From assembly GCA_029168955.1 (NCBI GenBank), contig JAPDOI010001735.1:1-64000 (forward strand): 64,000 nt of DNA. The letters run 5' to 3'. The position numbers and the translations under genes were made by a program. This stretch comes from Aplectana chamaeleonis (lineage: Eukaryota; Nematoda; Chromadorea; Rhabditida; Cosmocercidae). This document shows, one piece after another, positions 1 to 9,253 of the stretch (position 1 is its first letter; every line of letters begins with the position of its first letter). The notes beneath the pieces were generated by a model. That model searched no databases. It saw only the letters and a list, made by a program, of their open reading frames with translations, and was not told the DNA's origin.

Positions 1-1113
1 CAGTAGATTCACCGACTCTGACGGAGGCTTAAAGGCAGTGGTCGCGATCAAATATGCTTGTCGTCTTTTTCTCTCTAAACCCTTTTCTGGGTCTCGAGTA
101 TTAGGACCTATAAGAAAAAATCGCGAAAAAACCACAGTTTTGGGCCAAATTTGAAGCCTGAACTTTCTTGTCTTTTGATGGTGGACGAGCCCACTCCACA
201 TCATCGGCATCGATGACCTCCTATATCAAGAACATCAGCTGGCTTGAAATTGAATTTCAATCAATGAACCTTCGAATTTGTGTACACATCTAGTCAAAAA
301 CATTGACTATAGTGATGCTTTCATTGTTCAACTGTTTTTACTCGTTAAATTTGCATTTATTTGGTCCTCTGAATGTTGATGATTTTTGACTGCTCGGCAT
401 GAGACTGCGATCTTTTTCGTCATCGCTGTGCACGTGTGCACGAAGTGGCTTCTTTAGGCCCTAGAAACTCTAATTCTAGCCCGTTTTTCACCGCGCTACC
501 TTCCTAGTTTTTCAGCTGCTTTCGATCTAAGCTGATTTTTGTAGTTTTTTCGATGACGTTTTTCATCGTGACCACTGCCTTTAAGTATGACCTTGAATAT
601 GCGTTTTGTGAGGAAAGATGTGCTCCAGAAGGATGCTTGGCTTGTTTTTTATTCATTACTAGTCGGTCACTTGGGGGGGGGTATCTAGGGATGTGGCCAC
701 CGAAGTATTCCTTGCCAATATTTATTCGAGGAAGTTGTTTTTGCTCACCGGCTCCCAATTGCAGCACAAGGACGAAAAAAGCATCACACTTTAGAAATGC
801 TCGGTCTTTATACTATCATACAACAAACAGATAACTCATGATAACAACATACTAGGTTATCTGCAAGCATAAAAACAACATTGAGGGGTGCTAGAATAGT
901 CACAGCTACACTTTATACAGAAAAGTTATAAAAATTTTGAACACGTTTTCTAGAAGTTCATTATAGCTGCATTAAAGCATTGATGATCTTTTCTAGGCAT
1001 CTTTTTCAAGGTTTATCCCATTAATCTTCGATCACCTCATTTCCGAAATAATGCCAAATATTAAAACTTAACATGCTTTCTTCCATCATCAACCTAAATT
1101 AAGAGTATTCCAG
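1..1113 (+). other. BRR2 intron (3' part), carrying MITE copy A
   Basis: I see no exon here. The stretch is upstream of the 1114 acceptor and holds a 548-bp MITE (29-584). The remaining 585-1113 is AT-rich with no convincing coding or repeat signal. A donor and the exon encoding the preceding residues (usually a VDV..SS motif) were searched for by eye and not found, so they lie off the left edge. Confidence 0.7.
29..584 (+). mobile_element. TTAA-flanked MITE, copy A
   Basis: A 548-bp non-autonomous element (33-580) lies between TTAA at 29-32 and TTAA at 581-584. Terminal inverted repeats are AGGCAGTGGTCGCGAT on the left and ATCGTGACCACTGCCT on the right. There is no transposase frame. It aligns along its whole length, with scattered mismatches, to the reverse complement of copy B. 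A TTAA target fits piggyBac-type mobilisation, but a TA target with AAGGCAG termini cannot be excluded. Confidence 0.85.
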
Positions 1114-1249
1114 CAATGGATGGTTGTCGCCCGCGATTCATGCGATGGAGTTGTCACAGATGTTAACTCAGGCAATGTACAGCAATGAATCGTACTTGAA
1201 ACAGCTGCCCCATTGCAACGCGGGACTTTTGGAGAGAGCAAAGCAAAAG
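1114..1249 (+). CDS. BRR2: BRR2 exon (first in window)
   Basis: The exon follows a TATTCCAG acceptor and starts with the third base of a split codon (serine in homologs, giving S-NGWLSPA). It ends in ...ERAKQK, phase 0, at a GTCTGT donor that is weaker than the usual GTAAGT. It encodes the start of the Sec63 helical region. The exon before it is not in the window. Confidence 0.92.
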
Positions 1250-4200
1250 GTCTGTATTGTTTGGATGGCTTGTCTGTACAGGCCAACTCGTCTGCTTCCG
1301 CGCGCGTGCGGTCGCGCAGCGCGTGGTACGCAGTAGACGGTGAGAATTTGGCCGTTTTATGGCCTGTACTTCTGCTACATTAGACATTTCTTTGGTGTCA
1401 TTCCAGAAAGTCGAGTCTGTATTCGAACTGTTAGAAGTGGACGATGATGTTCGCCGTGATATTTTGCGTATGGAAGACGTGCAGCTGGCAGATGTAGCGA
1501 AATTCTGCAATAACTATCCTTCGATAGAAGTTGAGCACGAGCTGGAAAACGACTCTGTCACAGTGTATGTCCCGATTGTTTCAATACTGTCTGCATATAT
1601 GCCCTATTAAAGGCAGTGGTCGCGATGAAAAACGTTATCTAAAAAACTATAAAAATCAGCTGAGACAGAAAACAGCTGAAAAACTATGAAGGTAGAGCGG
1701 TGAAAAACGGACTAGAATCAGAGTTTCTAAGGCCCAAAGATGCTAGTTCGTGCACACGTGCACAGCGCCGCAAAAAAAGATCGCCGCCTCATCCCGAGCA
1801 GTCAAAAATCATGGATATTCGGAGGAAGAAACAAATGCAAATTTACCTAATAAAAACAGTTGAGCTATGAAAGAAAGCACTCCAGTCAATGTTTTTTGAC
1901 TAGATGAGTCCGAAGGATAATGTTCATTGATTGAAATTCAATTTCAAGCCAGCTGATGTTCTTGATATCATAGATCATCGATGGCGATGATGTGGAGTGG
2001 GCTCTCCACCATCAAAAGACAAGAAATTTCAGGCTTCAAATTTGGCCCGAAACAGCGGTTTCTTCGCGATTTTTTCTCATTGGTCCTACTACTCTAAACC
2101 CAGAAAAGGGTTTAGAGAGGAAAAGAAGACAAGTATACTTTATCGCGACCACTGCCTTTAAAGGCAGCGTTCACGATGATCATCCTCGTTGACTTTCTAC
2201 CTTTCTACACTGAAATGATAGGCGAGAAGGATCTTAGGCTCCCAGTGTCGAAAGAACGGTAGAAAACGAGCCAGGAGACGGCTGCAAACAAGCGTTTTGG
2301 TGCCCCAGACACGCCCCGTGCCCCAGATCCGCCCCTCGAAAGGAAAAAATGAAGACTCAGATTATAGGAATGATCAAGTGAAGGAAGTGCTGATAAGTGA
2401 GCTGTTTGCTTCATTGCACTGGTAGGTATCATCCTTCTAGCGGTCAATTCCTCCACGCTCAAAAATTAACGCAAACAAGAGAGGGCCTATTTTTGCTCAA
2501 AAACGCGTCTTTCGTGTCCTTTTCAAGCATGCCTTGCTATATAGGGCACCAGACCTTCCGTACACCGTGGTGATATCGGAAGTGAAAATTATCGTGAACA
2601 CTGCCTTAAAGGATGTAATTTTAGCGGCGACACTCTGCTGGTCAATGTGACAATGGAACGAGAGAATCATGTCAACGGTCTCGCGCCTCCGGTTGTGGCT
2701 CCACTTTTCCCTCAGAAGCGGAAGGAGGAAGGATGGTGGCTGGTTGTCGGTGACCCATCTGCAAACGCTCTTTACTCAATCAAACGGTTAGATTATAACT
2801 TTAGTTCGCCTCTGTCAGACTTGAACACGCCAGTGAAAGTCACACTCACGAGTGAACCACGCCACGTTGAGCAAAGTTTGGGTGAAAAATTGGACAGATA
2901 TGCTTTGGCTACATTCACATTTTCGTAGATGCCTATGAACAGGGTTGTGTAAAATTTGGAAATCGCATGTGTCTGGAGCTAAGTTATCATATAATTCTTT
3001 AGACGCGTTGAGGTAAACATTCTCATATTCTTCAAATTGTTTTGTGTGTACATGTCCTTTTCGCTATGCAAGCATCACAGGCTCAGGCGTACGGTGTGAC
3101 GATCACAGAGGGGGCCGCAGCCTTAGGCGCCAGGTAGGGGGGGGGGCGCAGGCCCCCGGTCCGTCGTCGTGCCAAAAATTTCCCTCCCACCGTACCGAGC
3201 AAATTCTTTTTCGCGATTCGGCGATTTGCCGCAATTTTGCGCGCACAAAGCGCCGCATAGCCATAACGTGTTTCAGAGTCCCACGAATTAATTTTTGAAG
3301 ACATTTTTGATCAGCTTCCAACGAGTACCATACAAGAGTGATACGAAATAACGAAGTCAATACCCGAAATCAATCAAAAATTGTATACTTCCACTTTAAA
3401 ATCCCTCATTGTGAACTGATCAGGCGGTCTCCATAACAAAAATCTGACACGTTTCGTTTCGAAAACCGCTGTGTGGACTTTAACATCTGGAGAGTTCGAA
3501 AATTTTTTTTCTGGATTGGGCTGTTGTAGTGTTTATTTTGAAGAGGACCAATAAAAAAAGCTGTCGGCCGAGTCCCAGGTCGATCCGACCATTTTGAGCC
3601 GATTACGGCCGGTGTGACGGCTGTAAATGTGACGGCGTGATTTGAGCCTTAAAAACAGGCCTCATCACACCGTGTGATTTTTGCGATAAAGGACTCTATA
3701 TCAGTTTTTCGAGCTTTATCAGATCGCTAAGTAAGTAAACTACTTGGTTCGTCCTTCCAGCAGCCAAACAGTCGCCTATGAGTGTGTCATTCGGGGCGCT
3801 GAAAAATCAAAAAACCGCTGTCTGCTCTGCGACGTCTGGAGAGGTGGAAAAAATAGTTTTTCTGGATCGGGCTGTTGTAGTGTTTATTTTGAAGAGGACC
3901 ATTAAAAAAAGCTGTCGGCCGAGTCCCAGGTCGATCCGACCATTTTGAGCCGATTACGGCCGGTGTGACTTGACCTATAACGTCCGTTTTTGCTGAAAAA
4001 TCGTTTGGAAGCATTGTTCGGAAGAGATCACTCAAATTGGTTCACACAAGGGGTTAAAGTCACAACCTCGATGGGAGTGGGGCCGCACCGGATCCAAAGC
4101 TGGAGGAGGGGTGGGGGGCGCACCTCTCACGGGCCGATCACACCGCTACGCCTTACCCTGAAGCATCAATGCTGTTTTTGTTTTTAGATGGGGTTCTATG

Positions 4201-7108
4201 CCAACTGATTGGGCATCTTCCTTTTGAAACAGGGTTTTACGCTTCCTAGGAAAGTTGGACCCTCAGTAGTTTGGCCCCAATATTAAGTGCAATACACGTC
4301 ATTGGATATTGCAAAAAAATCCCTTGCATTTGTTTTTCGCCTTGCATTCATAGCTCCGTCATATTTTGGTTTTCGGATAAAAATGGTACTGCTAGATTCG
4401 CTCCAGCATGATCTGCAAGATGGCGTGAGAATTTCGTTGATAGCTTTATCACGACGGTGCGTTGTCACGACACGTCAGGCTCAGAATGTAAGAGTCGGAT
4501 GAGCCAAAACGTGTCCTTGGAGCGACAACATACCTATAGTACGCATACCTATAGTTATGCAGTTCAAGCTATCAACAAGATTCTAGTACCGTCGTGTAGA
4601 TCTTGATGTGACGATTCTAGCAGTCATGTTTTTATCCTCAAAACCCATTGATGGCGGAGTTATGGAGTTCAAGTGTGGGTGTTGTATGTTCACATAGTGG
4701 TCGATCCCCAAGCGGTATCATAGTGATTTGTTCTTTTGAAAAAGCGACCAAAAGTGTTGCTGTTGGCGAAGTTATGATGTTGCGAGCGTGACGGGCGCTT
4801 CATTTAGGGGTGGTAGCACTCAGGGATTCTTTGCACTGTGGACTCAGGACGCTAAAATGGGATTTTGATCGAATTCACGGCGCCGGCGGGTTTTTTTTTG
4901 CCGTAACGTGCTCAAAACTTTGGACATGTAGTGGGGATCCGGTCGTCTCTTCTGTCGAATTTTCAACGTCTTTGCAGCAATTCTTCACCAAAAACGCTTA
5001 GGCTGTAAGTAATAATGTGCCTCAGAATTTCTCGATTCTTGTCCACACATTTCAGCACCTTCCCCATCTTTTCATTTGTTCGGCTGACCCACGTGACGCT
5101 TAATGGAAAACCGCTGCGTTCACGTCGTCGTTGGGGCGACTTAACCGAGGGTAGTTTTTCAGGGGCCCTCGGTTAACACGCCCAATCGACGGCATGAACG
5201 CAAAGGTTTGCCGTAGCGCGCTTCACATGTGCCAGCCGAACTGCTCACGCTGTGAATCAGGGTTCAGCACCAGTTGCGATTATCGCAAGGAGGGGGGTCG
5301 TGAAGGGCCCAGAGATACCTATTAGAGGGGTACGTCTTGCCGATAGGGATATCAGGGACTCAAGAAAATTTTTTTAGGGTAAGCGTGATTATTGGTGACC
5401 AAATCAACTAAGGTTCAGAATACATTTTAGGCTTGTTTCAATCGATTGTGTTGTGGGGTGTTAGTGTAAGAAGCGGTATTAAACGCGAGCTTCTGAAATG
5501 CTAAAAACATGAAAGTGAAGAGAATTACTCTTTCAGGGGGGCCCTCCTGGCTCATGTAGACAACCCATCCAGTTCTGCTTGGAATACTATAAAGTACAAA
5601 TATTTCCGCTATTTTTCAACTTCAGACCCCATCTTCGGGCTGGAGCAGTTTTTTCGAACCTTCTATCGAAAGATCAACTCACCTGAGGCTTACCTGAAAT
5701 TTCAAGTTTTTATGATATTCAGGGTCCCTCACCCAGGTGTGCGGACGAAAAAAAAGTATTCGCCAGGACCAATTTTTATGGTCTTGGGACCAAATGGAGT
5801 ATCTTGAAACAAAGTTCGGTGGTTGGGAATTTTTCGACTTGGTCCTGACTTCGTGTGATTTGTGTGCAACGAAACAGGGTTTTGAGCCGGGGTTTGCGCC
5901 GATTGCTGTTTGCCGGCCATTTTTGGGGTTTGTCGTTTGCCGAAATTTCCGTCTAAAACGGCTAATTTTCTGCACAAATGCATTAAAACTAAAGATTCGC
6001 CCTCATCGCAGTTTCTGTATTGGTCAGCGATTCGAAGCTGCTACAAATAATTTTAGACTGGTTTCAACTACTAGTCCCAGCTCATGTAATGTGTAATTGT
6101 ACCCATTAAAGGCACAGTCCAACCTCAGGAGTAATTTTTGATATTATAGTCCGGTCGCCGTGTATAACAACCCTGACAAGTGCGAAATCTCAATTCGATC
6201 AAATAAGCGGGATAAAGCGCGGAAAAAGTCGACCCACCCCTCATGAAAGAAAAATTGAAAAAAAAAAAGAATTTTGATAGACAGTAAAAAAATTACCCCA
6301 GCTCGAAGATGGGGGTCTGAAGTTGAAAACTAGCGGAAATATTTAGTTGCGATTTGATTCTGCGAGCGATTGGATTTTCTACATTTAATCCGTTTCTGAG
6401 CCTGAATGAATGAATTATAATGACACGGCATGTGTAGGTAGGGGGTAGTAATACAGAGGTCTGGAAAGAGGGGCTAGTAACTTCTTGGACGTGATCGCAA
6501 CGCCGTGCTGAACCCTGCTGTGGATTCGATCAAAAGCAGCCGAAATCAATAGAAGCGTATTTGTCCCATCGCTCCAGTGAATAAGTAGATACATATGTAG
6601 TGATGGCCAGGGTCAAGCGGGATAGTGTGCCGAATCTTTACAAGCCACGAATCCCCCATTGGCCAGAATTTTCGGGAAATCTTTTGGTCCTCCATCTCTC
6701 CCCTGGACGGTGGTAATTCCTTTTTTTAGTCAAAAAAATCCCATTAATTTGGAATTTTGGGCCAATGATTTTGCGACCACTCTAACCACCCGTTGTTTTT
6801 CCACACAACCCGCGAGACTCTGATTATGACACAAGGTGGTGGCTACAGTGACCGGTGCATACATATTTATGTATAACACTTTCACCTAATTTCAATCAAG
6901 GAATACTTCATTAAAGGCCTGATTTAGGTTGACAATCAACGAGAAGGCGAAAATGCAGCTGGACTTTGTCGCACAATCTGCTGGCCGATTCGACTACAAA
7001 TTATACTTTATTTGTGACTCTTACTTGGGAGCTGATCAAGAGTTTGACTTCTCGATCAAGGTGGAAGATCATAGTCGAAGCAGGAAGCGACGAAGAGATG
7101 ATGATTGA
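1114..7108 (+). CDS. BRR2: BRR2 / SNRNP200 U5 snRNP helicase, C-terminal end (exons 1114-1249, 1407-1564, 2625-2786, 6928-7108)
   Basis: The product is the C-terminal ~211 residues of the Ski2-like DExH RNA helicase that unwinds U4/U6 during spliceosome activation in the nucleus. Joined in frame, four exons encode part of the second Sec63 module. Exon 1 has [21 protein letters not shown] and SYLKQLPH; exon 2 has [11 protein letters not shown] and [18 protein letters not shown]; exon 3 has [18 protein letters not shown]; exon 4 has [10 protein letters not shown] and [20 protein letters not shown]. These match, in order and spacing, the C-terminus of human SNRNP200 as I remember it. The helicase cassettes and start codon lie off the left edge. 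Splice phases agree at every junction (phase 0, 2, 2) and no frame is broken, so this looks like a working gene. The tail is basic then acidic (RKRRRDDD). What is odd is the intron load: three MITEs and a 4.1-kb last intron. Family assignment is very secure; the matches were made by eye. Confidence 0.95.
1250..1406 (+). other. BRR2 intron, 157 bp
   Basis: GTCTGT donor and ATTCCAG acceptor, phase 0. The middle holds a CG-rich block (1300-1323) with CGCGCG and GCGCAGCGCG runs. No inserted element was recognised. Confidence 0.85.
1407..1564 (+). CDS. BRR2: BRR2 exon (second in window)
   Basis: The acceptor is CATTCCAG. The exon opens with [11 protein letters not shown] and closes with ENDSVT plus two bases of a valine codon. 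The donor is GTATGT. It covers the helix-loop-helix part, including [18 protein letters not shown]. Open reading continues past the donor to TAA at 1608-1610, but that extension ([14 protein letters not shown]) is intron, because phase and homology resume at 2625. Confidence 0.93.
1607..2161 (-). mobile_element. TTAA-flanked MITE, copy B (inverted relative to A)
   Basis: A 547-bp element (1611-2157) between TTAA at 1607-1610 and 2158-2161, with the same termini as copy A (AGGCAGTGGTCGCGAT and ATCGCGACCACTGCCT). Read on the minus strand it follows copy A throughout, including the CCTCTCTAAACCC and GTGCACACGTGCA segments. It sits 42 bp inside a BRR2 intron and shares its right TTAA with copy C. 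Confidence 0.85.
2158..2609. mobile_element. TTAA-flanked MITE, copy C (related family)
   Basis: A 444-bp element (2162-2605) between TTAA at 2158-2161, shared with copy B, and TTAA at 2606-2609. Termini are AGGCAGCGTTCACGAT on the left and ATCGTGAACACTGCC on the right: the AGGCAG family signature with a different interior from A and B. One terminal T appears lost at the right end. No coding capacity. Confidence 0.75.
2625..2786 (+). CDS. BRR2: BRR2 exon (third in window)
   Basis: The acceptor is AATTTTAG, only 15 bp downstream of the TTAA that ends a MITE. The exon begins with the last base of the split valine codon and reads [18 protein letters not shown], then [18 protein letters not shown] and SANALYSIK. 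The donor is GTTAGA, phase 2, within an arginine codon. It encodes the immunoglobulin-like/FN3 part of the Sec63 module. Confidence 0.93.
3462..3618 (+). repeat. ~158-bp direct repeat, copy 1
   Basis: It is nearly identical to 3811-3969 from GGGCTGTTGTAGTG through AGCTGTCGGCCGAGTCC to GGCCGGTGTGAC. The 5' third is more diverged. It ends at a CGGTGTGA-type motif like those at the termini of the enclosing element. Confidence 0.85.
3811..3969 (+). repeat. ~158-bp direct repeat, copy 2
   Basis: The partner of 3462-3618, 349 bp downstream in the same orientation. The last ~118 bp differ by only a few bases, so this duplication is recent compared with the element's terminal repeats. Confidence 0.85.
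5079..5240. repeat. Foldback element, ~75-bp arms
   Basis: The left arm runs from TTCGGCTGACCC through TGCGTTCACGTCGTCG to TTAACCGAGGG. The right arm is its imperfect complement, CCCTCGGTTAAC ... CGACGGCATGAACGCA ... CCAGCCGAA. The loop is about 13 bases around 5152-5164. Arms show mismatches and 1-2-base gaps, so it is moderately old. Confidence 0.8.
5598..6344. repeat. Long-range inverted repeat, ~50-bp arms
   Basis: 5598-5649 (AAATATTTCCGCTA ... CAACTTCAGACCCC ... ATCTTCGGGCTGG) is the imperfect complement of 6294-6344 (CCAGCTCGAAGAT ... TCTGAAGTTG ... TAGCGGAAATATTT). The ~640-bp interior includes a TTTGCCGGCC-type repeat. It may be an element with 50-bp terminal repeats, but no target duplication is clear. 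Confidence 0.65.
5905..5965 (+). repeat. TTGCCG-type dispersed repeat
   Basis: GTTTGCCGGCCATTTTTGG, then TCGTTTGCCGAAATTTC, resembles 14112-14184 in the same orientation. A shorter relative (GGCGATTTGCCGCAATTTTG) is at 3219. C. elegans-type genomes carry many TTGCCG/CGGCAA repeats of this character. Confidence 0.55.
6928..7108 (+). CDS. BRR2: BRR2 terminal exon
   Basis: The acceptor is CTGATTTAG. The first G completes the arginine codon left by the exon ending at 2786, giving [17 protein letters not shown]. It continues with [19 protein letters not shown] and ends in [10 protein letters not shown] and TGA. The LDFVA and [10 protein letters not shown] blocks match the end of animal BRR2 proteins, so the last exon really is 4.1 kb away from the preceding one. 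Confidence 0.93.
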
Positions 7109-8247
7109 GTTCTGTTCTGCTAGTCGTTGTGTTACATTTGTTCTCATAGAAAGTGTAAACTAAAGTGTATCAGATGTGTCTATGATTTTTCGCCTTGTCC
7201 CTGACCTTTTTCTCAATCCATTCGGAATGCCCGAATGTTGACTGTTTGCAGCAGCAGCAGACATTCAAGGAGTTCGTGAAATGAAATGATCGACCCATTT
7301 TTGATATCATCTGGAAAAAGTGTAACGGGCAATCTGTCCTGAATCAGTCAAATCAAATGTGGACTGACGTGGAATGTCTGAAGGGCAGCTCTATCTAATC
7401 CAAGCTGTTCGGCGAGCTTTTCATCTCCTGACTTTTTATTTCATTCGGAAGTGATTTCACGTCCTTGCCCGAAGCAGTCCATAATGTGATCCTTCGTTCA
7501 GAACCGCGAACATTATTTTTACGAAATGTTAAGGTTATTGGATTTCATTTGAGCGTGACAGTTTCTGCGGAAGATCTCTCAACGCGTCTAATATATTATA
7601 TTTCGCACAGCCGGTAATCGTCGTATCCAGGGAAATCTCTTGGATGTACCTTGTTAATTGTTGTGAATTGTGAGATTGTTTTTGTTAATAAAGTGGCTTT
7701 TTAATTCATCCTGTATCCTTGCATAGGCATACCTATATTCAAGAAGCAACTGAATTATCATCTCGCTCTATAGTAAAAAATGAGAAGCGGTTCCTGTGAT
7801 GAAGAGGGTAATCCCTTTCTCGGAAATTTGATTGGTAATAAGCACTTTGAAGCTTTAAAACACAAGGAAACGGAAATTAATCGAAGAAGACAAAAGTTGT
7901 GATAAAAAAACGCGCCAGAGGCTCATAAAGAAGTTGGGCTAGTATAGTGCGGTGCAATTTTAAAATTATAGGTGCACCCTTATGTTCACCGGCGGTGGGT
8001 TAGGACTCGGACTTTGCAATACGGTAGCATAACCAATGCATACATGAGTGCTGAAAGTCTTAGAACGCAATGTTCCAGTAGGTTTGGTTATTTGAATCGA
8101 AAGTATATAGATGTTTTTAAAAATGAACGCAAACTATAGGAGCTGTAAGAAGGCAGAGGAAGGATACCTTCCCATTGTAAAAATTAAGCAGTGACAAGGT
8201 TGATTTAAGCGAAGCTAGTTCATCAAAAATAGTATTAAACATGACAA
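7109..8247. other. BRR2 3' flank; no confident gene
   Basis: 3' UTR followed by unique-looking sequence. On the minus strand, 7213-7560 has short protein-like stretches broken by stops and frame changes (described in the findings). On the + strand a 40-codon frame near 7779-7901 (MRSGSCDEEGNPFLGNL...) has no recognised family. A CAG triplet run (4 copies) is near 7250. No RNA gene was seen. Confidence 0.4.
7687..7692 (+). terminator. BRR2: Candidate BRR2 polyadenylation signal AATAAA
   Basis: The first canonical AATAAA on the + strand after the BRR2 stop codon, 578 bp downstream in a TTAATAAAGTGG context followed by T-rich sequence. Nematode genes often use variant signals, so an earlier cleavage site is possible. 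Confidence 0.4.
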
Positions 8248-8716
8248 TTAAATGCAGCATACACGCTCGTAAACGTGATTGAAATAACTACGGAAATAGA
8301 ATGGTATGGCCCAGGTTACAACGCCTACGCATTTCGAAGTGTCAAAAACGACCCACAATGCCGCTACATGAGTTAGAAGTTGGCCCCGCCCTGTATTTTC
8401 ACGCCCCCTGTATTTGCCCTTTTACTCCAACGCAGGGTTGCTGGGCCATCTTTGCCTTCAGTGACGTGTGTGTTTTATTTGTTAGGCAATCTACCAACAG
8501 TACCGACTGTGAATATGACCCAGCAACCTTGCGTTGCAGGAAAAGGGCAATTACAGGGGGCGTGAAAATACAAGGCGGGGCCAACTTCTAACTCATGTAG
8601 CGGCATTGTGGGTCGTTTTTGACACTTCGAAATGCGTAGGCGTTGTAATCTGGGCCATACCATTCTATTTCCATAGTTATCTCAATCACTTTTACGAGCG
8701 TGTATGCTGCCTTTAA
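8248..8716. mobile_element. TTAA-flanked palindromic MITE, ~197-bp arms
   Basis: TTAA at 8248-8251 and 8713-8716 enclose arms 8254-8449 and 8514-8710, which are near-identical reverse complements with a 64-bp loop. The right terminus read inward is AGGCAGCATACACGC, sharing the AGGCAG start and TTAA target of the MITEs in BRR2. The left terminus has ATGCAGC, one mismatch. Matching open frames on both strands are a symmetry effect of the palindrome. Confidence 0.85.
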
Positions 8717-9253
8717 GGATATTGGAAGCAGGGTCATGCAACCCGTTGGAAAAACTGCGATAATGGTTGCGATCCCCACTCCAGCGATGCCGAAATTGGC
8801 GACCTCCCCCTCCGCCATGGCCGCGCTGATTCCGCTTTTTTGCCCCGCCCACTTTCTTTTTCCTTGGGAAGTTTTTTGGCTGATTGTGATTATTCGACTT
8901 CTTTACTTTTTATTTTTTTATTCGAGTCAGTGATATTTGTGTAGGTTTCGACTTATTGTTAGTGCAAATAAATTAACAACAAAACATTTTATTTAACAAT
9001 ATTCTCTTTATACAACAAACGCCCAACTACAATTTGAAAATAGGGTTTTCAAAATATCTCACAGGCTTTGGAAAGTGACAGCTCGCGGTAGCTAGGGATT
9101 GAAACAAATCGACAGAAATCATTGTACCCCGATCTTAAGAGGACGATTCTCTTACTACCTGTATGAAACAACAAAAATCGTCCAAAATAATTTTTTTCGC
9201 TTTGGCCCAATTCTGCTTGGAATCAATTCAGAATCACTTCAAACGGTTTTATA
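8717..9253. other. Unassigned spacer
   Basis: Nothing recognised. The 5' part is CG-rich and has a 77-codon open frame (8700-8933) that starts inside the neighbouring palindrome and ends in a hydrophobic run, which is not convincing as a gene. The rest is AT-rich. Confidence 0.4.

Larger units (their letters stand above)
1565..2624 (+). other. BRR2 intron made almost entirely of MITEs B and C
   Basis: GTATGT donor and TTTTAG acceptor, phase 2. Of 1,060 bp, all but the first 42 and last 15 bases belong to the two MITEs and their TTAA sites. Removing both and keeping one TTAA leaves about 61 bp, a normal nematode intron length. Confidence 0.85.
3085..4153. mobile_element. Inverted-repeat element with CGGTGTGA motifs
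   Basis: The ends are imperfect inverted repeats: AGGCGTACGGTGTGACGATC at 3085 against the complement of GATCACACCGCTACGCCT at 4136-4153. CGGTGTGA or its complement recurs inside (near 3610, 3670, 3961). The interior has two direct copies of a ~158-bp segment and a central imperfect palindrome (about 3630-3674). No transposase frame and no clear target duplication, so the class is unknown. A G10 run sits at 3137-3146. Confidence 0.55.
2787..6927 (+). other. BRR2 last intron, 4,141 bp, repeat-filled
   Basis: GTTAGA donor and GATTTAG acceptor, phase 2. It contains a 1.07-kb inverted-repeat element (3085-4153), a 160-bp foldback (5079-5240), a long-range inverted repeat (5598-6344) and TTGCCG-type repeats. 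The remaining stretches 2787-3084, 4154-5078, 5241-5597 and 6345-6927 show no coding or repeat signal I can name. A site at 6107 reads TTAAAGGCACAGTCC, which resembles another TTAA element end with no partner seen. Confidence 0.85.

Noticed and set aside
585..1113. Possible further BRR2 exon upstream of 1114
   Set aside because: No stretch encodes the expected preceding residues with a donor, and the frames are short and stop-rich.
2787..2928. Open reading past exon 3 to a TAG at 2928
   Set aside because: The residues after SIKR do not continue the BRR2 family, while splicing at 2786 to 6928 restores it exactly. It is intron read-through.
2898..3002. A possible BRR2 last exon reading [15 protein letters not shown] after a GGACAG acceptor
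   Set aside because: It weakly resembles the YF..DAY..GC end of BRR2, but the exon at 6928-7108 gives a far better, collinear and phase-consistent match ([24 protein letters not shown]).
7779..7901. 40-codon frame MRSGSCDEEGNPFLGNL... with a basic coiled-coil-like tail
   Set aside because: Short, no recognised family, no clear splice partners. Mentioned only as a candidate for a search.
8301..8663. Matching open frames on + and - strands (MVWPRLQRLRISKCQKR...)
   Set aside because: The same peptide on both strands is the signature of the palindrome, not of two genes.
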